Positions 44,149 to 52,482 of a stretch of 64,000 nt of DNA are shown here, piece by piece. The DNA comes from an uncultured Porphyromonadaceae bacterium (GTDB lineage: Bacteria; Bacteroidota; Bacteroidia; Bacteroidales; Muribaculaceae). The stretch covers positions 242,837-306,836 of the forward strand of contig CANSRU010000001.1 of the NCBI GenBank assembly GCA_947649495.1, given 5' to 3'. Each line of letters starts with the position of its first letter. The stretch's first letter is position 1. The notes under the pieces were generated by a model. The model was given only the letters and a program-made list of their open reading frames with translations. It had not been told where the DNA came from and did not search any database. A program made the translations under genes and the position numbers.

Positions 44149-45024
44149 TCATGGACGTGAAGCAATAGTTATAGGCAAGCGGATAAGTTGCATCTCAGGG
44201 TCACGGCGCCGACACTTTGCAAGCCACTTCTGAAACTCAGGTTCAGGCAGTTCACGAGGAAGCAATTCGCCGGAGGCCTCGCTATCGAGAGCCTTTGTAT
44301 AAGGCTGCGGGGAGAATATCACATACACCATATTATTCTCTACCGGACGGGATGCAGTAAGATAATATTCCTCAGTAAACTCATCCCCCGAACCACCATC
44401 GAACAACATGTGGCGTTTGTTGGCCTTAACCGGGAAATTAGCATCTGCCTGCGAAGGATATGGCAAAAGACACGACACCGTACCATCGCCGTCTGAAAGA
44501 TACACCGTAAGATAGCCATTGGCCGTAGACTGGAACGAAAGATAAATCTGGTCACCGTCCACGAATCTTTCTGCCCGGTCGCGCTCTGTCATCCCATTGC
44601 GCAACAGATAGGCCCGACAGTCCACGGTTGCCGCAGCAAGCTCTCGTGCCTTACCTTTCACCCTTACCTTTATCATCAGCATTCCATCGGCATAGGCAAC
44701 ATCATAAACCGGTTCACCGATTGTCTCTATCCATTCACCCTTTACCTCACTCATACCCAACGACTGGATATCACTGCGGCTCTCAGCTTCACCCTCGCCC
44801 TTGTTCACATTTACGACATGCGAGATATTGGTCTGGGACACATTAGTACCAAACTCCTCCGCTATCGCCTGAATCTGAGCACGTTCGAGAGCTATAGCCT
44901 TGGCCTGCTCAAGACTTACATTATCGGGCGGATAGTACGTGTACTCACACTCCACGGTTTTTACCTTTGGAGCGGCAAATGCCGTGATACACGACATCAA
45001 CAATATGAAAACCGACTTGCGCAT
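44149..45024 (-). CDS. Secreted DUF4384-domain protein
   Basis: 291 residues with a signal peptide (cleavage near AFAA-P). The N-terminal half has an LPP20/FlgT-like pattern (SLEQAKAIALERAQIQAIAEEFG, VNVNKGEGEAESRS), the C-terminal half a DUF4384 domain (DQIYLSFQSTANGYLTVYLSDGDGTVSCLLP). DUF4384 often accompanies caspase-fold proteins in other bacteria. It sits 19 bases after the LPP20-like gene and 30 bases before the caspase gene. Confidence 0.75.
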   Translation of the reverse strand: MRKSVFILLMSCITAFAAPKVKTVECEYTYYPPDNVSLEQAKAIALERAQIQAIAEEFGTNVSQTNISHVVNVNKGEGEAESRSDIQSLGMSEVKGEWIETIGEPVYDVAYADGMLMIKVRVKGKARELAAATVDCRAYLLRNGMTERDRAERFVDGDQIYLSFQSTANGYLTVYLSDGDGTVSCLLPYPSQADANFPVKANKRHMLFDGGSGDEFTEEYYLTASRPVENNMVYVIFSPQPYTKALDSEASGELLPRELPEPEFQKWLAKCRRRDPEMQLIRLPITIASRP

Positions 45025-45043
45025 ACTCTACCACGCATTGCGG

Positions 45044-45718
45044 TTACCAGCCCATTATCTCATCCAGTTTGCCCCGGAGCTCTTCTGAATCATCCTTCAG
45101 CCCCTGATATACGGCTTTCTTTGCCGCCGCGTTGGCCATCTGGGAGTTATAGGCTATACGTGTCAGCACCTCCTTGTTCTTGTTCTTAAGAGTGCGGTAA
45201 ACCTCCACCACAGTTATAACGCGACCGATGCTTTGGGATATGAGATTACGGCTTTCCGTTATGGTCTTTACCACCGATGCCGCCTGCTCGGCCGACAGTT
45301 GCTCGTTCGATACTGAATTCTCCACAATCCCTGTCACTTGACTTTGAATCATTCCCACAAGATTCTGCATGGCAATTTCGCGTGAGCTCACCTTGGCTGC
45401 ATCGTAATTCTCACCAATGCTCATACCCTCGGCCATAAGATATTTAGGGAATCCTTCTTCGTCATACTCCATCTGCATGAGATACGAACGGTCAAACTGC
45501 CTTTCGAGAGGAAGCGCGCCGGGAGCGGAACCCCAGCCCGCCTTCTCCATTTTCTTGGCTTCTTTCTGAGCCGCCTTGGAGGCTTTTTCGTTAAGTTCTT
45601 TTTTCGACTCCTTGCGGATTTCCTTGCGTTCTTTCGCCAATTCTTTGTAATTCTGTGCCGTAACAGGCATTGTTACCGACACCAGTGCGAGAGCCAGGAT
45701 ACAGGTTGCTATTTTCAT
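45044..45718 (-). CDS. LPP20-like secreted protein, first gene of the caspase operon
   Basis: 224 residues with a signal peptide (cleavage near PVTA-Q, residue 21). A charged helical segment follows (KELAKERKEIRKESKKELNE), then an LPP20-like alpha/beta core (AKVSSREIAMQNLVGMIQS and VVEVYRTL). No lipobox is seen, so it should be soluble in the periplasm. Its core resembles the N-terminal half of the next gene product. It lies immediately downstream of a long candidate RNA. Confidence 0.7.
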   Translation of the reverse strand: MKIATCILALALVSVTMPVTAQNYKELAKERKEIRKESKKELNEKASKAAQKEAKKMEKAGWGSAPGALPLERQFDRSYLMQMEYDEEGFPKYLMAEGMSIGENYDAAKVSSREIAMQNLVGMIQSQVTGIVENSVSNEQLSAEQAASVVKTITESRNLISQSIGRVITVVEVYRTLKNKNKEVLTRIAYNSQMANAAAKKAVYQGLKDDSEELRGKLDEIMGW

Positions 45719-45784
45719 ATTTATTGAAAAGATAAATATGTCCGTAGTTCCCCGTACCGGACAGGTTATGTCACATAATGATTG

Positions 45785-46149
45785 GTTGGGCTATAAAAAG
45801 AAAAGCGCAGGAACTGTACTTGCTACTTATCCTGCATACTGGGCCTTCGCATTGCCTTCGGTCAAGGATAAGCAACGCAGCGCCCACGCCGATATGTCCG
45901 AATGCAACCGTTCCGCCCAAAAATCACATATCGCCTTCGCTTTCTGACAAGCGCGGGCCATACTCCGGAACGGCATGCTCACAAGAAACATACCCATGGA
46001 CATCTACCGCTGCTTTATCGTGTGACCGGATATTGAAGTTGCGAAGTTCAGTATGCCACAGATAAAACGTCAAGTAAACGTCTTTCTAAAATATAGCGCA
46101 AAATCCCACATACCCATCCCCTCTCATGGAGAATATTCGGCGTAGGTTT
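45785..46149 (-). ncRNA. Candidate structured RNA (about 365 nt) in the 584-base gap before the caspase operon
   Basis: The stretch has a complete promoter on its right (46156-46187) and a terminator-like stem with a T-rich tail on its left (GCAGGA 45807-45812 with TCCTGC 45830-45835, tail T-rich to about 45790 on the minus strand). Between them are nested and adjacent inverted repeats: ATGTCC/GGACAT (about 45894-45899 with 45998-46003), CCGTTCCG/CGGAACGG (45908-45915 with 45966-45973) and CTTATCCT/AGGATAAG (45826-45833 with 45865-45872). A 58-residue frame on the minus strand (45827-46003) and two frames on the plus strand overlap the same bases; none looks like a known protein. I do not recognise rnpB, tmRNA or 6S motifs. 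Confidence 0.5.
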
Positions 46150-46155
46150 GCACGG

Positions 46156-46187
46156 CAAATATACAAAAAATCCTTAACAGTCCAAAA
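46156..46187 (-). promoter_or_regulatory. Promoter of the candidate structured RNA
   Basis: Minus strand TATATTTG (46156-46163), 19 bases, TTTG (46183-46186). A well-formed promoter that points towards 45.7 kb although the first gene starts 430 bases away. Confidence 0.7.
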
Positions 46188-46236
46188 ATCAGCAAAAAAT
46201 CTCATTTACTATTTACAGTGACTTGATAAAACAACA

Positions 46237-46271
46237 GCAGCCACGATGGCTTTGGTCACCATCGTGGCTGC
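46237..46271 (-). terminator. Terminator of the small lipoprotein gene
   Basis: Perfect 13-base stem GCAGCCACGATGG (46237-46249) / CCATCGTGGCTGC (46259-46271), 9-base loop; on the minus strand followed by TGTTGTTTTATC. Confidence 0.8.
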
Positions 46272-46302
46272 ATGTATATCGGTATTTCGATACCGTCGCT
46301 GT

Positions 46303-46830
46303 TTATTTGAAGAGATCTTTCACCTTGCCGGCAGCTTCGTCGGTAGCATCGGCAGCTTTCTGCTTAAGCTCATCGGCTTTTTCCGATGCCTTATCCTTGA
46401 GCTCCTGAGTTTTATCGGCCACGGCTTCCTTGGTCTCGCTCACCTTGTCGGCGGCGGCATCCTTGGCTTCGGCAGCAGCGTTCTTCACACTGTCGGCAGC
46501 AGCCGATGTGCTCTCGCCGATCTTATCGAGAGCGCCGTCCACAGTTGAAAGTACTCCTGACAATGCGGGAGCTTTCTCCTTCACCACAGGCTCTATCTGC
46601 GAGAGATATTTCTTGGCCTCGTCCACCTTGCCTTCGTCCACGAGTTTCTGTGCGTATGCCTTGGCCTCCTCCACATAGACTTTCAGACTGTCGGGATTGG
46701 TACAGTTCTGGATTTTGGTGGCTAATGCCGATTCATTCGCTTCTACGGCTTTCTCCGATGTGTTGCCACCGCAGGAGGCCAACATCGCCACTGAGGCGGC
46801 TACAGCAATCGAAAGTACAATCTTTTTCAT
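46303..46830 (-). CDS. Alanine/lysine-rich helical lipoprotein
   Basis: 175 residues with a lipobox MLASC (Cys20). After a short spacer comes a long, regular helix rich in Ala, Lys, Glu and Asp (KYLSQIEPVVKEKAP..., then about 120-170 with repeats such as AAADKVSETKEAVADK). It resembles apolipoprotein- or LEA-like amphipathic helices that bind membranes or prevent aggregation. No known domain. Own terminator; the AT-rich stretch upstream has no clear promoter box. Confidence 0.75.
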   Translation of the reverse strand: MKKIVLSIAVAASVAMLASCGGNTSEKAVEANESALATKIQNCTNPDSLKVYVEEAKAYAQKLVDEGKVDEAKKYLSQIEPVVKEKAPALSGVLSTVDGALDKIGESTSAAADSVKNAAAEAKDAAADKVSETKEAVADKTQELKDKASEKADELKQKAADATDEAAGKVKDLFK

Positions 46831-46948
46831 AACTAACGTTTTTTGGAAATTGAGTTTGATAAATAATATATTGTATAATATGTGTATTGTCAGATACTCT
46901 CACCCCAATAAAACCATCGTAAGTTAAAAAAGGTTTTGCCGGAATATG

Positions 46949-48274
46949 TTAAAATGAATAGCTTATACCAAGCGACGGGGCAAACGCATGCACCTTATAG
47001 TCGGCTGTGAAGGTCTTCTGATAGGCAGCTTCGGGCAGTCCGGCCGATTTGAGGAGCAGGTCCTCGTAGCCGCATTTGGCTCCGTCTATACCCATACCAT
47101 GTATATACATGAACGCGAAATCGATGGACAGACGAGGTATCGGACGGAACGAGAATCCTACCGTAGGCTCGATTTTGGTCATACCCGGAGTTTCAGGGTT
47201 GTAATAATCCTTGTTGACAGGCGATGTGTCCACCATCAGACCGGCACGTATATCGAAACGCTTTGTAAGCTCATATTGCGCGCCGAGCTTGAAACACCAT
47301 GCGTTGCTATAGTTCTTGGGGATATTCTGATTGAACCCGGAGAGTGGCGACGGAAACTCAATGTCGAGCTGGCGATAGGTGTTCCATCCGGTGAGTTGCG
47401 CGTCAAATGCCAGTGTCAACGGCTTGATAGGCTTATAGGCCACACCGAAATTGAGCACATATGGCGCCGGCATCTTAGCCTTGAAATTGGCCTTGTCCAC
47501 GTTGCCGAGCTTCGGTTCGAGCAATGTCTTGGCAGTTTCATTGGCATAGTCCACGGCCGCTATACCGGCCTTGACCTTCATGCTCATCTTTGACCGGAAC
47601 GAAGCGCCCACGGTCCATTGGTCGGTAATCTCATACATCGCTCCGACATTCACCCCGAGAGCCACCTGCGAAGTTCCGTTGAGATTGATTGATGCCGCCG
47701 GCATGTCACCAAGCATTGGCTGCGGGAGCATGGCATCAAACGAAGCTCCGCTCACAAGCCCCTTGTCGAGGTTCACACTGCCCCATGTAATCATAAGGCC
47801 GGCGCCCACCGAGAGTTTCGGCGTGATGCGCCACGACAATGTGGGCTGGATGCAGTACATTTTCAAATCCACCTTCTGGCTCAGAACGGCTCCGGGCCAG
47901 TCGTTGGTCCAGTTTATGCCGCTGCCGTATGGTGTGTAGAACGAGATTCCGGCCTGAAGATTATCATAGACCTTAAACGCCGCATTGACTGCGAGAGGGG
48001 TCGACAGGCCGTTTTCAGTCTTGTAATCCTTCCCCTCGACCGTTGCGGTAGCTTCCGACTTGATTCCGGTTATTGACCCGGTGATGTCGAGTGTCTTGTC
48101 TGAGAATCCCAATCCCGCGGGATTGAATATCATACTTTCGGCACCGAGCTTCATCGCTGTTCCGGCATGCCCCATACCGAGCTGTTTTGTACTTAGTGTA
48201 TTGATCTGATAGCCTTCTGCCATCAGGGAGAGTGCTGCCATCGCGGCAACCGCGGATGTTAAAATCCTTTTCAT
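46949..48274 (-). CDS. OmpP1/FadL/TodX family outer membrane protein
   Basis: Long-chain fatty acid or hydrophobic-compound porin. 441 residues from MKRILTSAVA, signal peptide cut near LMAEG (residue 20). Family marks include the N-terminal NTLSTKQLGMGHAGTAMKLGAESMIFNPAGL segment, GINWTNDWPG and the terminal beta-strand ending PSLGISYSF. A 14-strand barrel with an N-terminal plug is expected. It has its own promoter (48304-48334). Confidence 0.88.
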   Translation of the reverse strand: MKRILTSAVAAMAALSLMAEGYQINTLSTKQLGMGHAGTAMKLGAESMIFNPAGLGFSDKTLDITGSITGIKSEATATVEGKDYKTENGLSTPLAVNAAFKVYDNLQAGISFYTPYGSGINWTNDWPGAVLSQKVDLKMYCIQPTLSWRITPKLSVGAGLMITWGSVNLDKGLVSGASFDAMLPQPMLGDMPAASINLNGTSQVALGVNVGAMYEITDQWTVGASFRSKMSMKVKAGIAAVDYANETAKTLLEPKLGNVDKANFKAKMPAPYVLNFGVAYKPIKPLTLAFDAQLTGWNTYRQLDIEFPSPLSGFNQNIPKNYSNAWCFKLGAQYELTKRFDIRAGLMVDTSPVNKDYYNPETPGMTKIEPTVGFSFRPIPRLSIDFAFMYIHGMGIDGAKCGYEDLLLKSAGLPEAAYQKTFTADYKVHAFAPSLGISYSF

Positions 48275-48303
48275 AATGGTAACTGAATTGGTAAAAATCT
48301 CCA

Positions 48304-48334
48304 CAAAGGTACACTTTTATTTATAACCACCAAA
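48304..48334 (-). promoter_or_regulatory. Promoter of the OmpP1 gene
   Basis: Minus strand TACCTTTG (48304-48311), 19 bases, TTTG (48331-48334). Confidence 0.7.
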
Positions 48335-48372
48335 ATTTAACCGCGCGGCGAGGTATATGCCGGTGAAAACAT

Positions 48373-48380
48373 TAACTTTG
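48373..48380 (+). promoter_or_regulatory. -7 element of the GH97-GH65-porin locus
   Basis: TAACTTTG, 41 bases before the GH97 ATG. Divergent from the OmpP1 promoter. No clear TTTG at -33. Confidence 0.5.
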
Positions 48381-48421
48381 CAGAAATGTAATCGCAAACC
48401 TTATTTAATCAATAGTCTGAC

Positions 48422-50413
48422 ATGTATTTGAAACATTCCGTCATAGGCATGGCCTCCCTGGCCCTTTGCTTTTCATCCTGCCAAACCACTCCTGAAGTAA
48501 CATCGCCCGACGGCAATATCAAGGTAATGTTCCACCGCGATGCTGACCGCATGACATACGCTGTCAATGTCGACGGCCGCGAGCTCCTTCTGCCTTCGGC
48601 TCTCGGAGTGGTCTCGCCGCAGTTCGCCATCAGCTCCGGAGCCGAGATGAGCCTGAGTTTCGATTCCTGCGATGAAACATGGGAGCAGCCATGGGGCGAG
48701 AACAAACTGATTGTCAACAAATACAATGAGATGGCCGTCACGCTCACCGACTCGGCGGCAGTGATGACCATACGCTTCCGCGTGTTCGACGATGGCATGG
48801 CGTTCCGCTATGAATGGAATGCCTCGGGATGCGACACCATGACCGTAACCGACGAGCTCACCGAATTTGCCTTTGCCACCAACGGCACATCATGGTCCAT
48901 ACCCGGCAACTTCGAAACATACGAACTCGACTACCGGGTGCTGCCAATCGGCGATGTGACCGATGCCAACACACCGTTCACTTTCAAGACCGAGACCGGT
49001 GTCTACGGCTCCATACACGAAGCCGCTCTCTACGACTATCCCGAGATGGTGCTCCGGCGCAACGACGCGGGCACACTCAAGGCCGACCTCGCCCCGCTGC
49101 CCGATGGTGTGAAGGCATACGTGCCGGGGCGCTTCACCACACCGTGGCGCACAGTGCAGATTGGCAAAAAGGCTGTTGACCTGATAAACTCAGCCCTTAT
49201 CCTCAACCTCAACGAACCGTCGAAAATATCCGACACATCGTGGATAAAGCCACAAAAATATATAGGTATATGGTGGGGCATGCATCTCGGCACCCAGACA
49301 TGGGTGATGGGTCCGCGCCACGGCGCCACAACCGACAATGCCATAAAATACATTGACTTCGCCGCGGCCAACAACATTCAGGGCGTACTGTTCGAGGGAT
49401 GGAACGAAGGTTGGGAAAACTGGGGCGGCAACCAGCACTTCGATTACATCAAGGCCTATGCCGACTTCGTCATTGACAGCATAGCCCGCTATGCACAGAC
49501 AAAGCATATAGAACTGTGGATGCACAATGAGACCGGCGGCAACATCCCCGAATACGAGGCCGCGATGGACAGCGCGTTCGCCTACTACGCATCGCTCGGA
49601 GTGCACACTCTCAAGACAGGATATGCCGGAGGATTCAAGGGTGGATATTTCCACCATTCGCAGTATGGCGTGCAACACTATCAGCGCGTGGTGGAGACAG
49701 CCGCAAAATATAAGCTGATGGTCGACGCTCACGAACCTATAAAGGAAACAGGCATACGGCGCACCTGGCCCAACATGATGACCCGCGAGGGAGCACGCGG
49801 CATGGAGTGGAACGCATGGTCGGCCGGAAACACCGCCACCTATCTATGTACACTGCCTTTCGTACGCCTGCTATCAGGCCCGATGGACTATACTCCCGGC
49901 ATATTCGACATTGACTACTCCCGCGCCAAAGCCGACAAAGGACGTCTGGAATGGAACGGCCCCAATGGCGACTGCTGCATAAAGACCACCCTCCCCCGCC
50001 AGATAGCCAACTGGGTTATAATCTACTCCCCGCTCCAGATGGCCGCAGACCAGATTGAGAACTACTACGGACATCCGGCATTCAGATTCTTCCGCGATTT
50101 CAATGCCGACTGTGACATGTCGGTAGCTCTGCAGGGCGAAATAGGACAATACATTGTGGTGGCACGCCGGGCCGCTGACCGCTGGTATCTCGGCGCCGGA
50201 ACCGACAGCGAAGGGCGCACTGTCAACCAGCCGCTTGACTTCCTCGAACCCGGAGTGACATACGAAGCCACCGTCTATGCCGACGATATCGAGGCCTCCG
50301 ACCCCAAGGGTGTGATAATCTCCACCAGCCGTGTCACATCTACCGACACCATTGAAATAAAAATGCTTCCGGCGGGTGGCCAGGCCATCACGTTCATTCC
50401 CGTCAACGAATAG
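48422..50413 (+). CDS. GH97 family glycoside hydrolase (SusB-like) lipoprotein
   Basis: 663 residues. Lipobox FSSC (Cys20), so anchored in the outer or inner membrane facing the periplasm. Layout is the GH97 one: N-terminal beta-sandwich (SPDGNIKVMFHRDADRMTY), (beta/alpha)8 barrel with LFEGWNEGWENWGG, HNETGGNIPEYEA, VDAHEPIKETGIRRTWPNMMTREGARGMEWN, and a C-terminal beta domain. SusB-type members are alpha-glucosidases, others alpha-galactosidases; the acidic residues needed for an inverting SusB mechanism appear present but I cannot fix the substrate. Eight bases upstream of the GH65 gene. Confidence 0.9.
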   Translation: MYLKHSVIGMASLALCFSSCQTTPEVTSPDGNIKVMFHRDADRMTYAVNVDGRELLLPSALGVVSPQFAISSGAEMSLSFDSCDETWEQPWGENKLIVNKYNEMAVTLTDSAAVMTIRFRVFDDGMAFRYEWNASGCDTMTVTDELTEFAFATNGTSWSIPGNFETYELDYRVLPIGDVTDANTPFTFKTETGVYGSIHEAALYDYPEMVLRRNDAGTLKADLAPLPDGVKAYVPGRFTTPWRTVQIGKKAVDLINSALILNLNEPSKISDTSWIKPQKYIGIWWGMHLGTQTWVMGPRHGATTDNAIKYIDFAAANNIQGVLFEGWNEGWENWGGNQHFDYIKAYADFVIDSIARYAQTKHIELWMHNETGGNIPEYEAAMDSAFAYYASLGVHTLKTGYAGGFKGGYFHHSQYGVQHYQRVVETAAKYKLMVDAHEPIKETGIRRTWPNMMTREGARGMEWNAWSAGNTATYLCTLPFVRLLSGPMDYTPGIFDIDYSRAKADKGRLEWNGPNGDCCIKTTLPRQIANWVIIYSPLQMAADQIENYYGHPAFRFFRDFNADCDMSVALQGEIGQYIVVARRAADRWYLGAGTDSEGRTVNQPLDFLEPGVTYEATVYADDIEASDPKGVIISTSRVTSTDTIEIKMLPAGGQAITFIPVNE

Positions 50414-50421
50414 CCTCAGAC

Positions 50422-52395
50422 ATGCACCGCATTATCGGCCTCACACTGGTTCTGTTTCTTTCGTTGCATGCCATGGCCTCGGCGTGGCAGCTCGAAGCCA
50501 CCGACACTACAGGCTATGTGGCTCCGGCGCTTGGCAACGGACAGATAGGCGTGGTGATGTCGGCCGACGGCCTGCGGCCTGCGGCGATGTTTACAGCCAC
50601 CGCCTTCCGCGACGGACGCCCCGGACAGGTCAGCACCCTGCAGAAAGCCATCATTCCCATATCCATAGATTTGACGGCCGACGGCGGCGCCATGTGTCCG
50701 ATTGCCGATTGGAGACAGACACTCGACATGCGCCATGCCGAAGTATCGACATCCTACATCACACCATCAATGGATGTCACATGCACCATGCGGGCGCTCC
50801 GTTCAATGCCTCACGCATTGATGGCCGAGGTGAGCATAACGGCGCGGCGTGACCTGAAACTCACATTGACAAACAGGCCGCGCATACCATCGTCGCTCAC
50901 CGACACTGCCCTCACCCCTGTCACAGTATGGGCCGAGGGTGGACCTATAAGGATGCTGCGCGCCGAGGGGCATTACAACGGCGGCGCCTCGACAATGGTT
51001 TCCGTCGCAACAATATCGCTCGACGGCAACTGGCGTAACTCCGTTGCCGACACATTGCACGCGACACTCCGTAAAGGTGAGACCTCCAGTTTTTCAGTAA
51101 TCGGCGTGACATGCACCGATACTGACTTTGCCGATGCCTGGACCGAAGCCGAACGGCAGGTGATATACGCCCTGCGGCAGGGCACCGGAGCACTCACCGA
51201 CCGCCATCGCACTTTGTGGGAGCAACTGTGGCAATCCGACATAGAAATTGACGGCGACCCTCAACTGCAAACCCACGTCAGGTCGGCGCTATACAACCTC
51301 TATTCATCCATTCGCGAAGGTTCCCGCCGCAGCATTGCCCCCATGGGGCTTACGTCCGACAAATATTTCGGGCATATATTCTGGGACGCCGACACCTGGA
51401 TTCTTCCGGTAATGGCCGTTCTCAATCCCCGGTTCGCGCGCTCCATGGTCGACTACCGCACCGACCATCTGCCTCAGGCCCGGCGGCGTGCCATGGCCTA
51501 TGGTTACCGGGGAGCCATGTTCCCATGGGAATCAGACCACCACGGCGAGGAATCCACCCCGACATTCGCCCTCACCGGTCCACTCGAGCACCACATCACC
51601 GCCGATGTGGCCATTGGAGCATGGCTATACTACTGCTCTACAGGCGATAACGACTGGTTACGTCGCGAAGGCTATCCGCTGCTGCGTGAATGTGCCGATT
51701 TCTGGACAAGCCACGTGGAGCGCAACAGCGACGGCAGCTACTCGATAAACAATGTGGTGGGAGCCGACGAATATGCCATCGGAGTCGACGACAACGCATT
51801 TACCAACGGAGCTGCCCGCCGCGCCCTGCAATACGCATCGCAAGCCGCAGCCATTGTGGGCGAGAAGCCCGACACGCTATGGGCATACATTGCCCCGCGC
51901 ATCAGAATCCACCGGTTGCCCGACGGGAAAACCGTCAAGGAACATGCCTCTTACTCAGGCGAGATGACAAAACAGGCCGATGCCGAACTGCTGGCTTATC
52001 CTCTCGGAATCATAACCCGACCGGATGAGATAGAATCCACCATTGGATATTATGCCGGAAAAATAGACAGTATCGGCGGTCCGGCAATGAGCCACGCCGC
52101 TATGGCTGTGAACTACGCACGCATGGGCTTCGGCGACAAAGCCGCACGTCTTGTCAGTCGCGCCTACCGCCCCAACCTGCGCGGAGCATTTCTCTCGATA
52201 GCCGAGACTCCGGGCAACAACGAGACATACTTCATGACCGGAGCCGGCGGCCTGCTTCAGGCCATAGTGTTCGGTTACGCCGGCATTGACATAACCGAAA
52301 ATGGAATCACGCAAACCGCTTCCTCACTGCCCCACGGCATAAAAAGCGTCACCGTCCGCACTCCCCACGGCATTTTCACACGCACCAACAGGTAG
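50422..52395 (+). CDS. GH65 family glycoside hydrolase/phosphorylase, secreted
   Basis: 657 residues with a signal peptide (cleavage near AMASA-W). GH65 pattern: an N-terminal beta-sandwich (LGNGQIGVVMSADGLRPAAM), linker, then the (alpha/alpha)6 barrel with FGHIFWDADTWILPVM, GYRGAMFPWESDHHG and the acid/base Glu in NVVGADEYAIGVDDNAFTN. GH65 members phosphorolyse or hydrolyse alpha-glucosidic disaccharides such as maltose, kojibiose or trehalose; the combination with a signal peptide and no obvious phosphate-site change fits a periplasmic hydrolase such as the acid trehalase/glucosylgalactosyl type. Exact substrate open. Confidence 0.85.
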   Translation: MHRIIGLTLVLFLSLHAMASAWQLEATDTTGYVAPALGNGQIGVVMSADGLRPAAMFTATAFRDGRPGQVSTLQKAIIPISIDLTADGGAMCPIADWRQTLDMRHAEVSTSYITPSMDVTCTMRALRSMPHALMAEVSITARRDLKLTLTNRPRIPSSLTDTALTPVTVWAEGGPIRMLRAEGHYNGGASTMVSVATISLDGNWRNSVADTLHATLRKGETSSFSVIGVTCTDTDFADAWTEAERQVIYALRQGTGALTDRHRTLWEQLWQSDIEIDGDPQLQTHVRSALYNLYSSIREGSRRSIAPMGLTSDKYFGHIFWDADTWILPVMAVLNPRFARSMVDYRTDHLPQARRRAMAYGYRGAMFPWESDHHGEESTPTFALTGPLEHHITADVAIGAWLYYCSTGDNDWLRREGYPLLRECADFWTSHVERNSDGSYSINNVVGADEYAIGVDDNAFTNGAARRALQYASQAAAIVGEKPDTLWAYIAPRIRIHRLPDGKTVKEHASYSGEMTKQADAELLAYPLGIITRPDEIESTIGYYAGKIDSIGGPAMSHAAMAVNYARMGFGDKAARLVSRAYRPNLRGAFLSIAETPGNNETYFMTGAGGLLQAIVFGYAGIDITENGITQTASSLPHGIKSVTVRTPHGIFTRTNR

Positions 52396-52482
52396 GGCCA
52401 TGGCAACGTAGGGGGAACCATTGACACATTCCGGTTGTTAATAATCTATAACAAAACATCACAATAGATTACACAAACAACT

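Noticed and set aside
45738-46065. Two plus-strand frames of 69 and 95 codons in the gap before the caspase operon
   Set aside because: They overlap each other and the structured stretch on both strands, lack a matching promoter, and resemble no protein family; a structured RNA explains the region better.
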